From Fasciolopsis buskii (lineage: Eukaryota; Platyhelminthes; Trematoda; Plagiorchiida; Fasciolidae): 64,000 nt of DNA. The position numbers and the translations under genes were made by a program. The stretch spans positions 1 to 64,000 of the forward strand of contig LUCM01009017.1 of NCBI GenBank assembly GCA_008360955.1, in the 5' to 3' direction. This document shows, in pieces, positions 50,641 through 60,645 of this stretch; within the stretch, counting starts at the first letter, position 1, and each line of letters starts with the position of its first letter. The notes beneath the pieces are model-generated. The model did no database searches. It was not told the origin of the DNA and saw only the letters and a program-made list of their open reading frames with translations.

Positions 50641-52150
50641 CTGCGTCCTTGAATCGATGTAAATTAGCGAACCTCCTCAATATTCTGGATGGATTTTAGG
50701 TTCTACGAATACCCCAGTCGTTCGAATGGAGTTTCTGAAAAATGTATTTCATTAGTTTAAGCCATCCGTGACTCACATTCTGGATTGGCTGTCTCAGGAT
50801 TCACTATATCCTCTCACGTTGCTCAAACAATAAGGTGAGGCATACGAAACATTTCCTTTTATACCACCATGGCCCGTTTATATCCCTGATCAGGCGAATG
50901 CATCAAACAGCCCGGAGCCTCGTCCTTACCCTTCCCCGTGCATTAGTGGAAAAGAGATCCCATTCTTTCGTCAGTTACGCGCAACAATACCTGCTTTCTG
51001 AAGCGCCGGAAGAATGAAACAGAATGCATTTAATCCACCAAGCTATATTATTTTAAATTTAGGCACCGACGTAGTAATCAATAAATTCTGTAATTTGTCG
51101 ACCTTACTAAGCAAATGTTTTTTTCTCTCCCAGCCAGTGAATCCTAAGGATATCATCACATAAAACAGATACTCTTTTTACCAGAAGCAGTTGAATGTAT
51201 GCATAACTTTTTACGGTAATTCCTATTACCATTCCAAGACTGTTAATCTTCCCTGCCTTCCTCAAAGTGGCAGATCTCCGTCTTTTGGCTTCCACAGCTC
51301 CCTTTGTGGCTTCTCCTGCCCAGTTTCTTGTTTCGTACATTGCAACCCTAAAGCGGCTTAGTGGAAACGCCTTTCTAAATTTTAACCCGAGTAAAATACC
51401 GAAACAGACCTACCAAAGCGAGGGACTGAAGCGGCATCGTCCCCCAATAGGCCTAAAAGTTTTCATCAGCAGACATGTCCCAGTTCGAGTGAAGAAGAAA
51501 GTCAAACGTCAGGGTAACAAATAGACAAATGCCAGTTCACAGTTCACAAAACAGGTCACAGAATTTCGGCAACAATAACTGCTTTCTATTTTGCCTTCGG
51601 TCTCTTACTGGTTAATTTGCATTCACCAGAAAGACGCAAAAACGATCCCAGCGATTCTCATTTCACCTTTTTCAGTTCACGGATGGCAGTGTCGCGAGTG
51701 GTTTCATTAGCAGGCAAAATATAACTACTAGCCCCGTACTAATCATATTCATTAGAATGTACTGTGATAAGACGCTCGCGAAAAATGAATTACCAAGGTC
51801 TTTCAAGGTAACATCACTTTTTAAGGTTGTGCAACTCTGAGTTTTTCTTCAACCCCCGTGGCCCTGTCCAGTTCAATTGTTAACCCCACTCTTCACCAAA
51901 CGAAAAAAGTAATGTGTTGACTTGAATACTCAGTGCTCGCTGTCTCCACTGCAGTCCTCAAGCAACGCCAACACAACCCGAATTCTCCTACCGAGTACAT
52001 GGTAGGTTCGCATCAAGATACTTCGGGTTGAACGACAAACAATCAACCGAAAGTCCAAGGTTCAACAATATCCAGCCGGAAACCCACTGGCTTGTTCCTT
52101 AACGGAACTCGACTAGGTCGGACACGCACTTCAAGTCCTGGCTCTACTAC
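50641..52150. other. Intergenic, no recognised gene
   Basis: About 1.5 kb of mixed composition with only short frames: 60 codons at 50,835-51,017 plus, and 85 codons at 51,267-51,524 plus, the latter Lys/Arg-rich at its end. Neither has a domain I recognise, and no splice sites clearly extend them. I see no tandem structure. Confidence 0.5.
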
Positions 52151-52154
52151 GTCA

Positions 52155-52250
52155 GCTGCCGTCCAAACGCGCTCCCGAAATCCACTATGGTCGAACAAAT
52201 CCGCAAATGACGGTGATACCCATAGAGCATGGAACCATCAGCCAAGGTCA
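52155..52250 (-). pseudogene. Possible non-LTR reverse-transcriptase scrap (motif A-like)
   Basis: The minus strand reads STIVDFGSAFGRQ, close to the VDF-x-SAFD block holding the first catalytic Asp of non-LTR reverse transcriptases, preceded by an HRHLR stretch such as often lies upstream. Two stop codons follow directly. The match is short and I could be seeing chance. If real, it is a decayed fragment of the same kind as those at 58-59 and 63.4 kb. Confidence 0.22.
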
Positions 52251-53288
52251 TCGCATGGTGACAAGAGATAACGTGCAAGAAATAAAAATGTCCCTATGTA
52301 GAGACCCAATGTTACCTGGGGCCCTCTTGCAGGGCACAAAAGCAATCAGGACTGGAGAGTCGACCTCTATCCTGACGGTGCTATATCCACGGGCGGAACA
52401 TTTAACTGCATAAAAGTACCGTTTTCTATGCACCCTTCTCAATCCATTAATCGTTTCCTCCCACGAATTTTCCATCGACTTTCCGAATTTGGACGGAAAT
52501 GCCCTTCCTTATAGACCCTCGAGGGACATAGAGCCCTTTAGTTTAGTCCACTCGGCGGGGACCTCTTACGATTTCTATACCCAGGCGCACTTCAACCGGT
52601 GCACGAACACGCCAGATTCCCATGCCACTAGTCATGTAATCTAGCATATTCCTGTTCTGCACACCGAATATACCAATTACTGCGAAGATGGCGGTCAAAG
52701 AAAATCTAAACATTTTCATAACGATCCACAAGGGAACAAAAGTTTCTATGGACTCTCGAAGCTGTTGTCCATAAGTGCTTGCTTCATCTGTAGCAAAACA
52801 ATGAAATGCATTACACAAGCCAATCTACTATAATAGAAAATTACTATTTTATTCTGCTAAATGAAGCTAGCCTAACAGACAAATCTTGCGTGGAGAAAAT
52901 TGCTGTAGCTGGTTTTTCGCACTTCTTCAAAAGCAGAGTTTGCCAGCGAGATGGAGGATAGTCAGTGCACGTAAAGGACAGGTTCGCAACCACACAATTG
53001 CATCACCCTACTTTCGAGGATGTTCTTCACTCTGCAAGGCTTATCACTGAGTTACAACAACAGATGTTATGGGATTTTATCTGTTGCTCTCCCAGTCTGA
53101 AATCAGATAGATTATTCCCCATATTGAAGCATTTTGCTTGCTTAGTGAGACCCCTCGTCTTTTCTGAACGCGCTACGTCTGGGACGTTGGACTCAATATG
53201 CCAAATACCACACCAGCTTAATAACACCCTGGACTAAATTTTCTCACTGGGACCAATCAACCTTTCAATCACGATTGTGAGCAATCTC
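52250..53288. other. Intergenic, short unrecognised frames only
   Basis: Minus-strand frame 52,543-52,818 (91 codons) contains a hydrophobic stretch that could be a membrane segment, and plus-strand frame 52,965-53,237 has 90 codons. I recognise neither and cannot show that either is expressed. Confidence 0.4.
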
Positions 53289-53575
53289 TCAAGATGTGTT
53301 CAGTCCTCGGTCCGCTGTCATTTCTCGGTCAGTCATATCCCCTATAGCGCACATCCTACGATGGGCCTCCCACAAAGTGTGCAGGAATACATTGCTCTGT
53401 TTGGTTTGCGCTGAAAGCTGAGATAACTTTTTTTCGAACAGCTCCCAGCTAGTAACCGACTGTTTGTAAGCCGTTTTAAAAAACGGCTCCAAAACAACGT
53501 CCATCAGCTGAACATAGAAAATAAGCTCATTGATAAGCAGTCTTAACTCTGCAAGCTGTGAGAAAATTCAATAAT
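53289..53575 (-). pseudogene. Unrecognised protein-like frame, possible exon
   Basis: The minus strand is open from a TTTCTCACAG acceptor-like sequence (about 53,562-53,571) to the stop at 53,289. The product has an even, protein-like composition with helix-type spacing: LRLLINELIFYVQ, then DVVLEP, then SVTSWELFEKKLSQL and LWEAHRRM. The order of an FYVQ-x-x-DVVLEP block, a Trp-centred helix and an AH pair is faintly like the C-terminal domain of gamma-tubulin complex proteins, but this is a weak resemblance only. No donor site is evident at the 3' end. It may be a real exon, a decayed exon or chance. Confidence 0.25.
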
Positions 53576-53699
53576 TCGAGGGATTTCTCATCGCCGTCGT
53601 ACGTATCGTAAGACAGTATTCTGGCGGCTTTTTACCCCAACGGGAGTGCAAAAACCAAAGAATAGCAGTTTGCGCGTCACAAGCGATCATTCAGAAAAT

Positions 53700-55430
53700 T
53701 CAAGAACACATTCGTGAACCGAATGTCAAATTAGCAGCATAGCTGCTTTGTTCTCTGTCTAGCCAGATGTTGATGGAATAAGAACGGGTGAATAAATAAA
53801 TTGAACGATAAATAGGTACTGTGAGTGTCAGTAGGTACACGGGATAGGTCAGGCTTAAAGGATTAGGATATGAGAGGGACTCGAGCCGACGAAAACTCTG
53901 ATGTTTCAAGTATCTGAGCGATTTTATGAAATTCACGGCTTCAGGCATATTCCAAATGATGTAAACTACAAAATCAAGTTTGATCAGTCCTGAAAAATCC
54001 ATATATATTTGGTCATGTATGTGCAATTTTCCACTGTATCTCTGAAGCAGAACCAAACACAAAAATGAGCAGCCACCTTACATAGCACGTAAAGTTTGGT
54101 CACTCGAAGGCGCCACAAAAACCTATGACGTTTAAACGTTGCGATAATGGTAACAAGGTTGCAGAATTCTGACGGATTGGGACAAAACCATCTTCTACCA
54201 CTGTAACGCAGAGGTGCTAAATGCAAGCTTGTCACCTTCCCATGTATGCAAGCATACCAAAACGGAACATGATCACATCTGCCAGTGAAAATGCTGAGAT
54301 ACCTAGAGAAAGCGGTCAGGGAATATCAACCAACTTGATGTGCCACCGGCTAATGCGCATAAAGTCCTCCATTCCTCTCAATAGGCTTTTTGCGAAGGGC
54401 GAAAAGTACTGATTTGATTTTCACTTTCAACAGCGCACGAGGTTGTGGGGTCTGTCGATGTTTCGGCAGAAACGAAACGAGCCTCGGCACTATGCACAGA
54501 TGGTATCGGGCAAACCGGACTGGGAGACAAACGCTGTGCCCAAAATTCAAAAGGCCTCTGAAACGTGTACAGACACGGGACGGACAAGGATATGAACATT
54601 TTTAAAAATTTGTCTCAGTAGACCATATACATCAGCAAGAACTTTCGGGAAACATGAAACTGAAATAGTAGCCGCAATATTAATGGCCAAATGCACATGA
54701 TAAAGGGAGCGTCAATTTGAAGAACCAGAAACGCATGTCATGATAAGTAAGACGAGTCGAAAACTTGTGAATCCGGATGATCCAACGGAGAAAACGGCAA
54801 TGATGTGGTTTGTAATCAGTCCCACTTGTAGATAATTTTTCTGGTACCTGCGGTCACTCGCTTTTTTTCTCAGGATATTTCGACATCCTGTTTGTTAGTG
54901 ATCTTAAAAGAACTGATTAAAATTAAAGACAACTTTGGTGAAAACTTGGAGAATACCAGGGATGTAAAAGGTAAAGAAGGAATAGAAGTGAACGGTGGCG
55001 GCCAAGTAGCTCAAGATATACAAATGCCTACAAGAATTGGGATAGATAAGGCAAATACAATGGTGATCAGTCTACTGGGCTCATCGGAAGAGTTTGATAT
55101 TAACAACAAAACTGCACATAAATTAAAGCACATTGCCGCGATATGCTGGACAAGACGAGAGACCGATTACGTAAGAACTTGAATCTATATTTTAACCAAA
55201 ATGGTATGCACATCCAAAGCGATGCGTGGACGACAGAACAAACGTGACGGGCAAGGCGCACTTCAAGGGGAGCGACCCGACAGATCGAGTGATGAATAGT
55301 TGTGATGGAGTAGTGCGAGGTTAACAGTAGCACTATTCACTGGTTGAGGGATGATACGTAAACAGAATCGGGAACAAAATAATACGGACAGGTGCATGTG
55401 TGTCATGGAAATGGTCACTAACGAAACAAA
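53700..55430. other. Intergenic, no recognised gene
   Basis: The longest frames are 120 codons on minus (53,700-54,062, rich in Tyr, Ile and Leu) and 96 codons on plus (54,892-55,182, charged at first and without a recognised motif). I could not link either to a family or to splice sites. No repeats are visible by eye. Confidence 0.45.
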
Positions 55431-56549
55431 ACTTTTAAAATTTGACCGTCTGATAACAGCGTATGGCCAGGCCGATTAGTCCGTTGTTGTGTTCGTGAAA
55501 AACCATTTCGGTAGATAAGAGAACCATAGAGCAGTGAATGTGAAAAAAAAATGGAGACGCTAATGATAAACAAATAGTGGAAAGTGTTAATTGCAAGGCG
55601 AGTCGCAAATGAGTCGCTATTACATTGTTCGAGTCAAACAAGCTTTGAAATCTGAAGCTAAAATAACAGTGCAACGAGGAAACTATGTGAGTGATACTTG
55701 AACATATTGTGTACTAATTTTGGGTGCAAATGTTAATTTGCCTAGGCAGGAAAGGGTAGCGGGGACAAAGCAAGGAAAGATAATAAAAGAGATCAACGAA
55801 AGTGCGAACAAATAACTTTAGCGAATAAACGTATGAGTGTCCGAGTGACTGAGCAATGACTGAGACACGATAGGTCTGCTACCGATAGGATCTCGTTGTA
55901 TTGTTTCCAGGCTAGTTCAGCTTGCTGCAACCGTGAGTCACCAACCACCAAAACCGTTCCCTTGGTTAACCGGATATGTAACGACATCAGCTTTCACAGA
56001 ACCTCCCCGGGCTGATGGACTGAAATTTGGAGTTGGTTTCGGGTGCAAGCCTTCCGCTGGTTGTGCGGCTGGAAAGTGATGTATGGCAGTGACGGATAGC
56101 ATTGTATTAAGGCAGTTTGGTTCTGGTGTTAATGTCCCGGTTTTGGTTGAAACAGAAACACCGGAGATGGCATATCTTGGGAAACTTGCTGATCCATGTT
56201 TTCAAAAGGACCACTGCGCCCGCGAAGCCATTGTTACCAAGGTACATTAGTCAGATGGACTCTTGTTGTTGCTATTGCCGACGGTTATAGTGAACAGCAG
56301 CGGAAATATATTCCTATGTCTAAGGACAGTGGGGGGCATTGCTGACGACCGGGGGCAATGAACAGTAGCCCAGAAGTCCAAAAGCACCATCCGTCAGTTT
56401 GCTTTTGTTCACCATGGGAACCGTACCAACGTAATTGTCGCCTTGATTCCCAGAAAACCGACAGTCAAAGGATCAGCGATTCGGAAGGCGTTCATTTACA
56501 AAGCTGATATCGTTTCCCTGTCGACTGTCTGTGCTCGATCAAGTCAGTT
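55431..56549. other. Intergenic, possibly old dispersed repeat
   Basis: The minus strand between 55,430 and 56,000 is pyrimidine-rich and carries two frames of 79 and 64 codons with Leu/Ser-rich products lacking domain features. Its texture suggests old repeat sequence, but I cannot delimit a unit. The segment up to 56,549 lies downstream of the helicase pseudogene and has no frame of interest. Confidence 0.35.
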
Positions 56550-57600
56550 GTGTATAAAGCCAAGAATGTTGTTTAGACTCGCAAGACAACTCGCCCAAGT
56601 AACATTCTTGTTGCCCTCCTAGAGGAATGAAATTGCTGATCTTGGCGGTCCCATGCGTTCTGTGTGGTAGACTCCGTGCAGGTACTCGTTGTTATCGGAG
56701 GGTAGATGAGAGTTCATTGCGTACTTCACGTTTGGATGTCCAAATCTCGAGCGGTGACTGCATAAGCAATCACCATCGCGGTTTGACCGCCACAAAAAAA
56801 GAATAGCGCTCCTTCCGGATCCTACTGCGGCCGATTAGCCTGAATAAAAGAAACGGAAAAATGTAACTAAGATAGTTCGCCGACGTATCCATGCCTTGCT
56901 TCACCCCCATATGAACGAGAACAAGGACTTTCGAGTCAGGCTTCCCTTGAAGCAACTGGACTAACATGTCAGATTTGGTCTCATTTAAAACACAATACCT
57001 TTTGAACGATATTTTGAGGCTGCTGGTGACACGTCCTACGGAAAGAAATGTATTGGAGTGCAAAGGCCATGAGCAAGAGTTCGGGTTTCCTTCGAAAACG
57101 TGACAGAGAAACATTAAGGTTTGTTGCCGTCCTGTAGAAGTCATTGGGTGCTGCTGGACAATGCGTCGTATTTGCCGCTTGAATCCCATATCCTACATGA
57201 AATCGGCCTCATCTAGTACAAGATATCTGACACGCTCCAGACTGATCCTTCCCTGAATAATCATATCTGCAAAACGGTCAGCAGCAGCAACAAAAATTCT
57301 GCGGCCGTGACAACTCCCTCACTGGAGCCGTGTTATAAACCGCACCGTAGACCGCACAGGGACGTACCTCGGATAGGTAGTGGAATTTGCGTGCTTCAGC
57401 GTATATTCGGCACAAATCTTTGGTCGGTGCAAGAACAAGTGCCGTTAATGTTGCCTCGCCATTTACAAATTGCTGCGTTTGTTCATCACCGCAAATATAA
57501 TGCTGCAGACCCTAACGGCATCCGCTTGGCCATAGTTGTTCCAAAGACCAGCAGTATTACCCTTCTGCCAGGTGAGCGGTTTTAAATCGTATTGGAGCTA
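56550..57600 (-). pseudogene. DDX3/PL10-type DEAD-box RNA helicase, processed pseudogene
   Basis: DDX3/PL10 (Ded1 subfamily) proteins unwind RNA with ATP, chiefly in translation initiation. Here the helicase core can be followed on the minus strand in order, but in shifting frames. A degraded ATP-site word KGNTAGLW lies near 57,560. LAPTKDLCRIYAEARKF matches motif Ia (PTRELA) at 57,390-57,440. GRISLERVRYLVLDEAD carries motif II (DEAD at 57,202-57,213). MGFKRQIRRIVQQHPM follows at 57,142-57,189, then a SAT motif reduced to LCHV. LVQLLQGKPDSKVLVLV and SANYLSYIFPF open the second RecA-like domain. VTARDLDI (motif V) and HLPSDNNEYLHGVYHTER (motif VI, HRIGRTGR lost) end it. There are stops at 57,194-57,196 and near 56,616, and frameshifts near 56,725 and 57,300. 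No introns interrupt about 1 kb, so an mRNA retro-copy is likely. Vasa is an alternative family assignment. Confidence 0.88.
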
Positions 57601-57964
57601 GAGAAAATGACAAATACTAATCGATTATCTGAGACTGCTCCGATTCACAGAAGCCGCCGTGGGGACGAGGCAAGAAATTCGAAGCCGACTTATCTACTGC
57701 CCATGTTAGTAAATGTCATGAAGAAATCCCACCTACAAGGTAATAGCTAAACAACCCAGCGTAAATAGCCTACTAGGAACCCAGCGGCATGAATTCACCA
57801 GAGGGAGGGCTTACCTCACAAATTTGTTGTCACTGCTTGATGAAGTGACAGTAAGACATGGTAAAGGAGGACATATGGATGCATGCCACCCAGACTTTTA
57901 GAAGGTGAGTGATTCGGCCAGCCGCAAACATATTCTGCCCTAACTACAATTGCTTAACCTCGCA
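57601..57964. other. Intergenic, no recognised gene
   Basis: About 360 bp without a usable frame. Part of it may be the decayed N-terminal region of the helicase copy, but I find no clear match upstream of the possible Q-motif area near 57,590. Confidence 0.4.
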
Positions 57965-58135
57965 GTACCGGCTACTGGATGGAAGGGTGATTGCCTTGAG
58001 CATAGCAAGCTTTGAGTCCTTGTTGAAGGAGCCATTTCCTACCAAACAGATGCAAACTTGGAGATGCCTTAGGGTTCAATCTTAGGCCCCCTTCGGCTTG
58101 TAGTTTCCCTAAACTACCCAGCTTCGGAACTCAGT
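57965..58135 (+). pseudogene. Decayed CR1/Jockey-like reverse transcriptase, piece 1
   Basis: One plus frame (in phase with Trp at 57,980) reads W-KGDCLEHSKL, stop, VLVEGAISYQTDANLEMP, stop (58,071-58,073), GSILGPL, then LNYPASELSSS. This follows the order seen in CR1/Jockey-clade enzymes: WI-x-x-FL-x-x-R, V-x-V-x-G-x-x-S, SGVPQGSVLGPL, then the IND-LPS block. The Gln of PQGS is replaced by a TAG stop. The catalytic YADD box is not found after it. The element would have copied RNA into DNA during retrotransposition; this copy is dead. Confidence 0.7.
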
Positions 58136-59025
58136 TCTTCTTGTCTCCTTTTGACATAAATACTGGTTTACTTCTCGGGAACAGCCGAGGCCCATGTCAT
58201 ATGCATGATCATGGTATATAATTATGCCAGTGATTAACGTTCATTTGTATGCGATGAAATGTACGCAGGGTAAAAACCAACAAGACATAGATTCACAAGA
58301 ACTCCATCACGAAAGCTGAGTGTTAATAGACACGCGCAGAATTTAATGTCGGCCGACCGGTCTGCAGGCAGGTTGCCATATCCAGACCACGCAGCGAGAC
58401 TACTAATCCAGGCTTGGCGCAGCAGAGGACGTAATCGGAGGGAAGAAAGCAAAGTGCATGATAATCCGGGTTCAGTGGCTCCCCGCCCAAAAGAGTTGAG
58501 GTTTAATCGGAGGAGAAGAGTGATGAAGAGCTAATCGTGATAAGTAGAAAAATGGGCGTAAATGCAAAAGGTGGACTTCATGGAAGGCACTTGGTTGGAG
58601 GCAATAAGAGAGCTCAACCGATTTAAGTAAAACGGGTTTGCTTCGGAATTGTGATTAGATGTTATTCTGGATTATTCAACCGTTTGGAGCAACAAACTGG
58701 CAGGCAACGGATCAGGATCCTGGAAACTAGCAGTTATTAACCTGAAGAAAAATACGTCCATGAGAGATCTGTGGAAAACTCAATTTTCGTTAGATAACAA
58801 CAAAATAAATGTGGTCGAACGAGTTCTCGTGGACCATAGGGCAAAGGGAGTGTAAAAAAGAGCGAGGAGAGTAGGGAGCCAGCAAATTAATTTTCACGTG
58901 AATGCAGGGACCACTGCTTTTTTAACCACAACCGTACTTGTGAATGGGGTCGACCCAATGTCCAACACTCAACCTAACAACACCGTAAGTTGTTGGGAAG
59001 TGAAAGCAAGAGTTTTGATCCCCCA
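58136..59025. other. Region between two reverse-transcriptase pieces
   Basis: About 890 bp with no continuation of the enzyme. A plus frame at 58,346-58,534 is Arg-rich and I do not recognise it. Either this is an insertion into one element or spacer between two separate element fragments. Both pieces carry a version of the LPA/LPS block, which favours two separate copies. Confidence 0.4.
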
Positions 59026-59516
59026 AACTAACTGCTCCTCCATATCACCATAGACAAGCTGCCTGCCTAATGCGCGCGGCAGATGCCGAGACCGTCAAAA
59101 ATCTTGCAGACGATGCATTAATAGTAAATCCTAATACTCTGATAAACTGGGCTGTGCGTTGGGAACTTCCGCTTAGTGGAGTCACTGAAGTATTTTTCCT
59201 ATCTGCAGAGGGCATTGTGGGTAAATTAATTAGCCCAGGCAATCTCCATAGTCTAGACCCAGAGGTGGTCATCTACTAAACGTTCAAACCTTGAACCTAA
59301 TGTGCCGCAGCTGCAACCAAGTGGCAAAGGACACTGTACCAGCTGCGCAGGACGATGGACTCACGTAAATCCAGGATACATATCTTCCTGTTGAAGGCGC
59401 CTGTGAGACTCCCCCATTTTCAATATGGCGTGCAGGTTTGGATACCCAATCTTCTCAAGGACTAGATCATATTCAATCACGTCCGGAGACGGTTAACCAA
59501 ACGTTATGGTCGGTGA
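59026..59516 (+). pseudogene. Decayed CR1/Jockey-like reverse transcriptase, piece 2 (palm to thumb)
   Basis: LLLHITIDKLPA (59,032-59,067) corresponds to the LLFLLYINDLPA block. The next frame (59,070 onward) holds ETVKNLADDALIVNPNTL and NTLINWAVRWELPLS, the helix after the catalytic YADD. It then reads EVVIY, stop, TFKP, followed by AAAATKWQRTLYQLRRT and QYGVQVWIPNLLKD, stop (59,463-59,465), HVRRRLTKRYGR, stop (59,514). These match the LGVIID-x-x-LKPS, AAAKA-x-x-LYQIRRTF and RPHLEYAVQVWSPYLKKD-x-x-x-LE-x-VQRRATK regions of this clade. The YADD box itself appears deleted between IDKLPA and the RAADAE stretch, together with a frame change. All pieces after 59,070 share one frame despite several stops, so decay is mostly by point mutation. 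Confidence 0.85.
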
Positions 59517-59759
59517 CCATTCTCAGGGTTTTGGTGCCACAGATTTTATTTCTGCTATCAATTTTCCAAAAGAACCTGTCTTTTCCTCAAAAGTTCGAAA
59601 TTGAGATAGTGACGAAACTTGCACGTTGAAAAGTCACTCCTGAGAAGCTAAAAAAGAATTGTTATAGAAATGGAATGAATTTGCTAATGGGCATTTTTCG
59701 GAAATTAAGAAAATGGTAATCTGGAGAACCTGATTATTGTTTAAACGGACGATTTTGGG
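59517..59759. other. Spacer upstream of the zinc-finger gene
   Basis: The frame at 59,438-59,629 overlaps the end of the reverse-transcriptase piece in another phase and is not meaningful. The rest is AT-rich and may hold upstream control sequence for the gene at 59,809. No terminal inverted repeat was recognised. Confidence 0.35.
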
Positions 59760-59767
59760 TATAAATA
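59760..59767 (+). promoter_or_regulatory. TATA box candidate
   Basis: TATAAATA lies 42 bp before the ATG at 59,809 that is in frame with the zinc-finger gene. Its position and perfect consensus make it a good core promoter candidate with a very short leader. Confidence 0.45.
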
Positions 59768-59808
59768 CATGTTAAACCGGAAACGTCAGTTGCGCTCTCA
59801 AGGCTGCC

Positions 59809-60532
59809 ATGGCTGTTCGTGCGGACGCAACTGCTGCACATATTGATGATTCATAAGTGTTTAGCCGCTACGTTCGCCGTTTTTACGCTAGTTTTTCGGA
59901 TTTTGAATGTGATTTTAGGGTTTTTCAGCATAAGACGCTGATGCCGTTTTGTGAATATCACAGTGCCAGCTCCGGAAATTGGCTTCGAGGGTATCCCCGA
60001 TCTCTTCCTTTTTCTTTTCCTTACTATCGCATCAAGTACTGCTGTGTACACAAACGTCGTAGAAATCAAAGCGGTCGTTGGTAAGTCAGTTATCTTTTCA
60101 AGTAATATTTATTTGCAGGTTTCCGAATATTAACTGCCCGGCATTCGTCATGCTGCGTGCAGTTAGCAGGCAATGCCAGGTGGTAGGAAGTTGTCTGCAA
60201 CACAATCATTCCTTTCATCGGCCTCATGACCGTTATTACGCGCGTAATCGTAAGCTAACCCCAGCGCAGGAGGCGCACGTAATTAGCGTAATGGAAATTT
60301 TTGGGAATGCTGGAGAGGTCTGTCGATATGTGCGGGATAAGTTCAACCGTCTAGTTACTGTTTGGGATATTAATAGTCTTAGGCGCAAGTTCCGGTTAAC
60401 GGATGACCAGAACGACGTCGTTCACGTAAAAGACTTATTGCGCGGACAAGGCAATCTTAGGTCACTCAAACGGGAGGATGTAGTAAGGTTTGCGTTTTTC
60501 GTGCCGGATATTGTTCGGCATTTACAGTAAGT
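59809..60532 (+). pseudogene. FAR1/ZSWIM-type zinc-binding N-terminal domain (MULE-transposase related), truncated
   Basis: Two exons, 59,809-60,080 and 60,119-60,532, join in one frame. Exon 1 starts MAVRADATAAHIDDS and meets a single TAA (59,854-59,856), then continues with FYASFSDFECDFRVFQ and RIKYCCVHKRR. Splicing yields RW-FPNINCPAF and then LQHNHSFH. The C, C and HNH ligands form a FAR1/WRKY-GCM1-like zinc site that only exists after intron removal. Next come RYYARNRKLTPAQE, EVCRYVRDKFNRLVTVWD and INSLRRKF, the helical segment typical of ZSWIM and MULE-associated proteins, and RFAFFVPDIVRHLQ, resembling the lead-in to the MULE DDE domain. The frame stops there (TAA 60,530-60,532); the transposase core and SWIM finger are absent. 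Translation could start at a GTG or later codon after the stop. It is a recently broken transposon gene or, less likely, a short DNA-binding protein. Confidence 0.68.
60081..60118 (+). other. 38-bp spliceosomal intron
   Basis: It begins GTAAGT and ends TTATTTGCAG, with a T-rich tract before the acceptor. Removing it joins the two frames in phase (TG|G gives Trp) and completes the zinc site. Introns of 30-40 bp are common in some invertebrate groups, including flatworms. Confidence 0.75.
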
Positions 60533-60555
60533 AATATTCACCACTTCCATTGCAG
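60527..60555 (+). other. Possible 29-bp second intron
   Basis: GTAAGTAATATTC through CCATTGCAG has good donor and acceptor words. After the acceptor a 29-codon charged frame (60,556-60,642) is open until TGA. However, the donor falls after two bases of a codon, so splicing gives CAG then TAG, still a stop. Either a base has been lost or this is not an intron. Confidence 0.25.
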
Positions 60556-60645
60556 GTAGATCTGAAGAGCTCAAGACCACGTAGGACGGACGAAAAGGAT
60601 GAAGAGGGCCCCGGAGGCCCACGGAAGACGGCGGAGGTGCAATGA

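Noticed and set aside
59045..59272. Minus-strand frame of 75 codons
   Set aside because: Antisense of the reverse-transcriptase piece on the plus strand.
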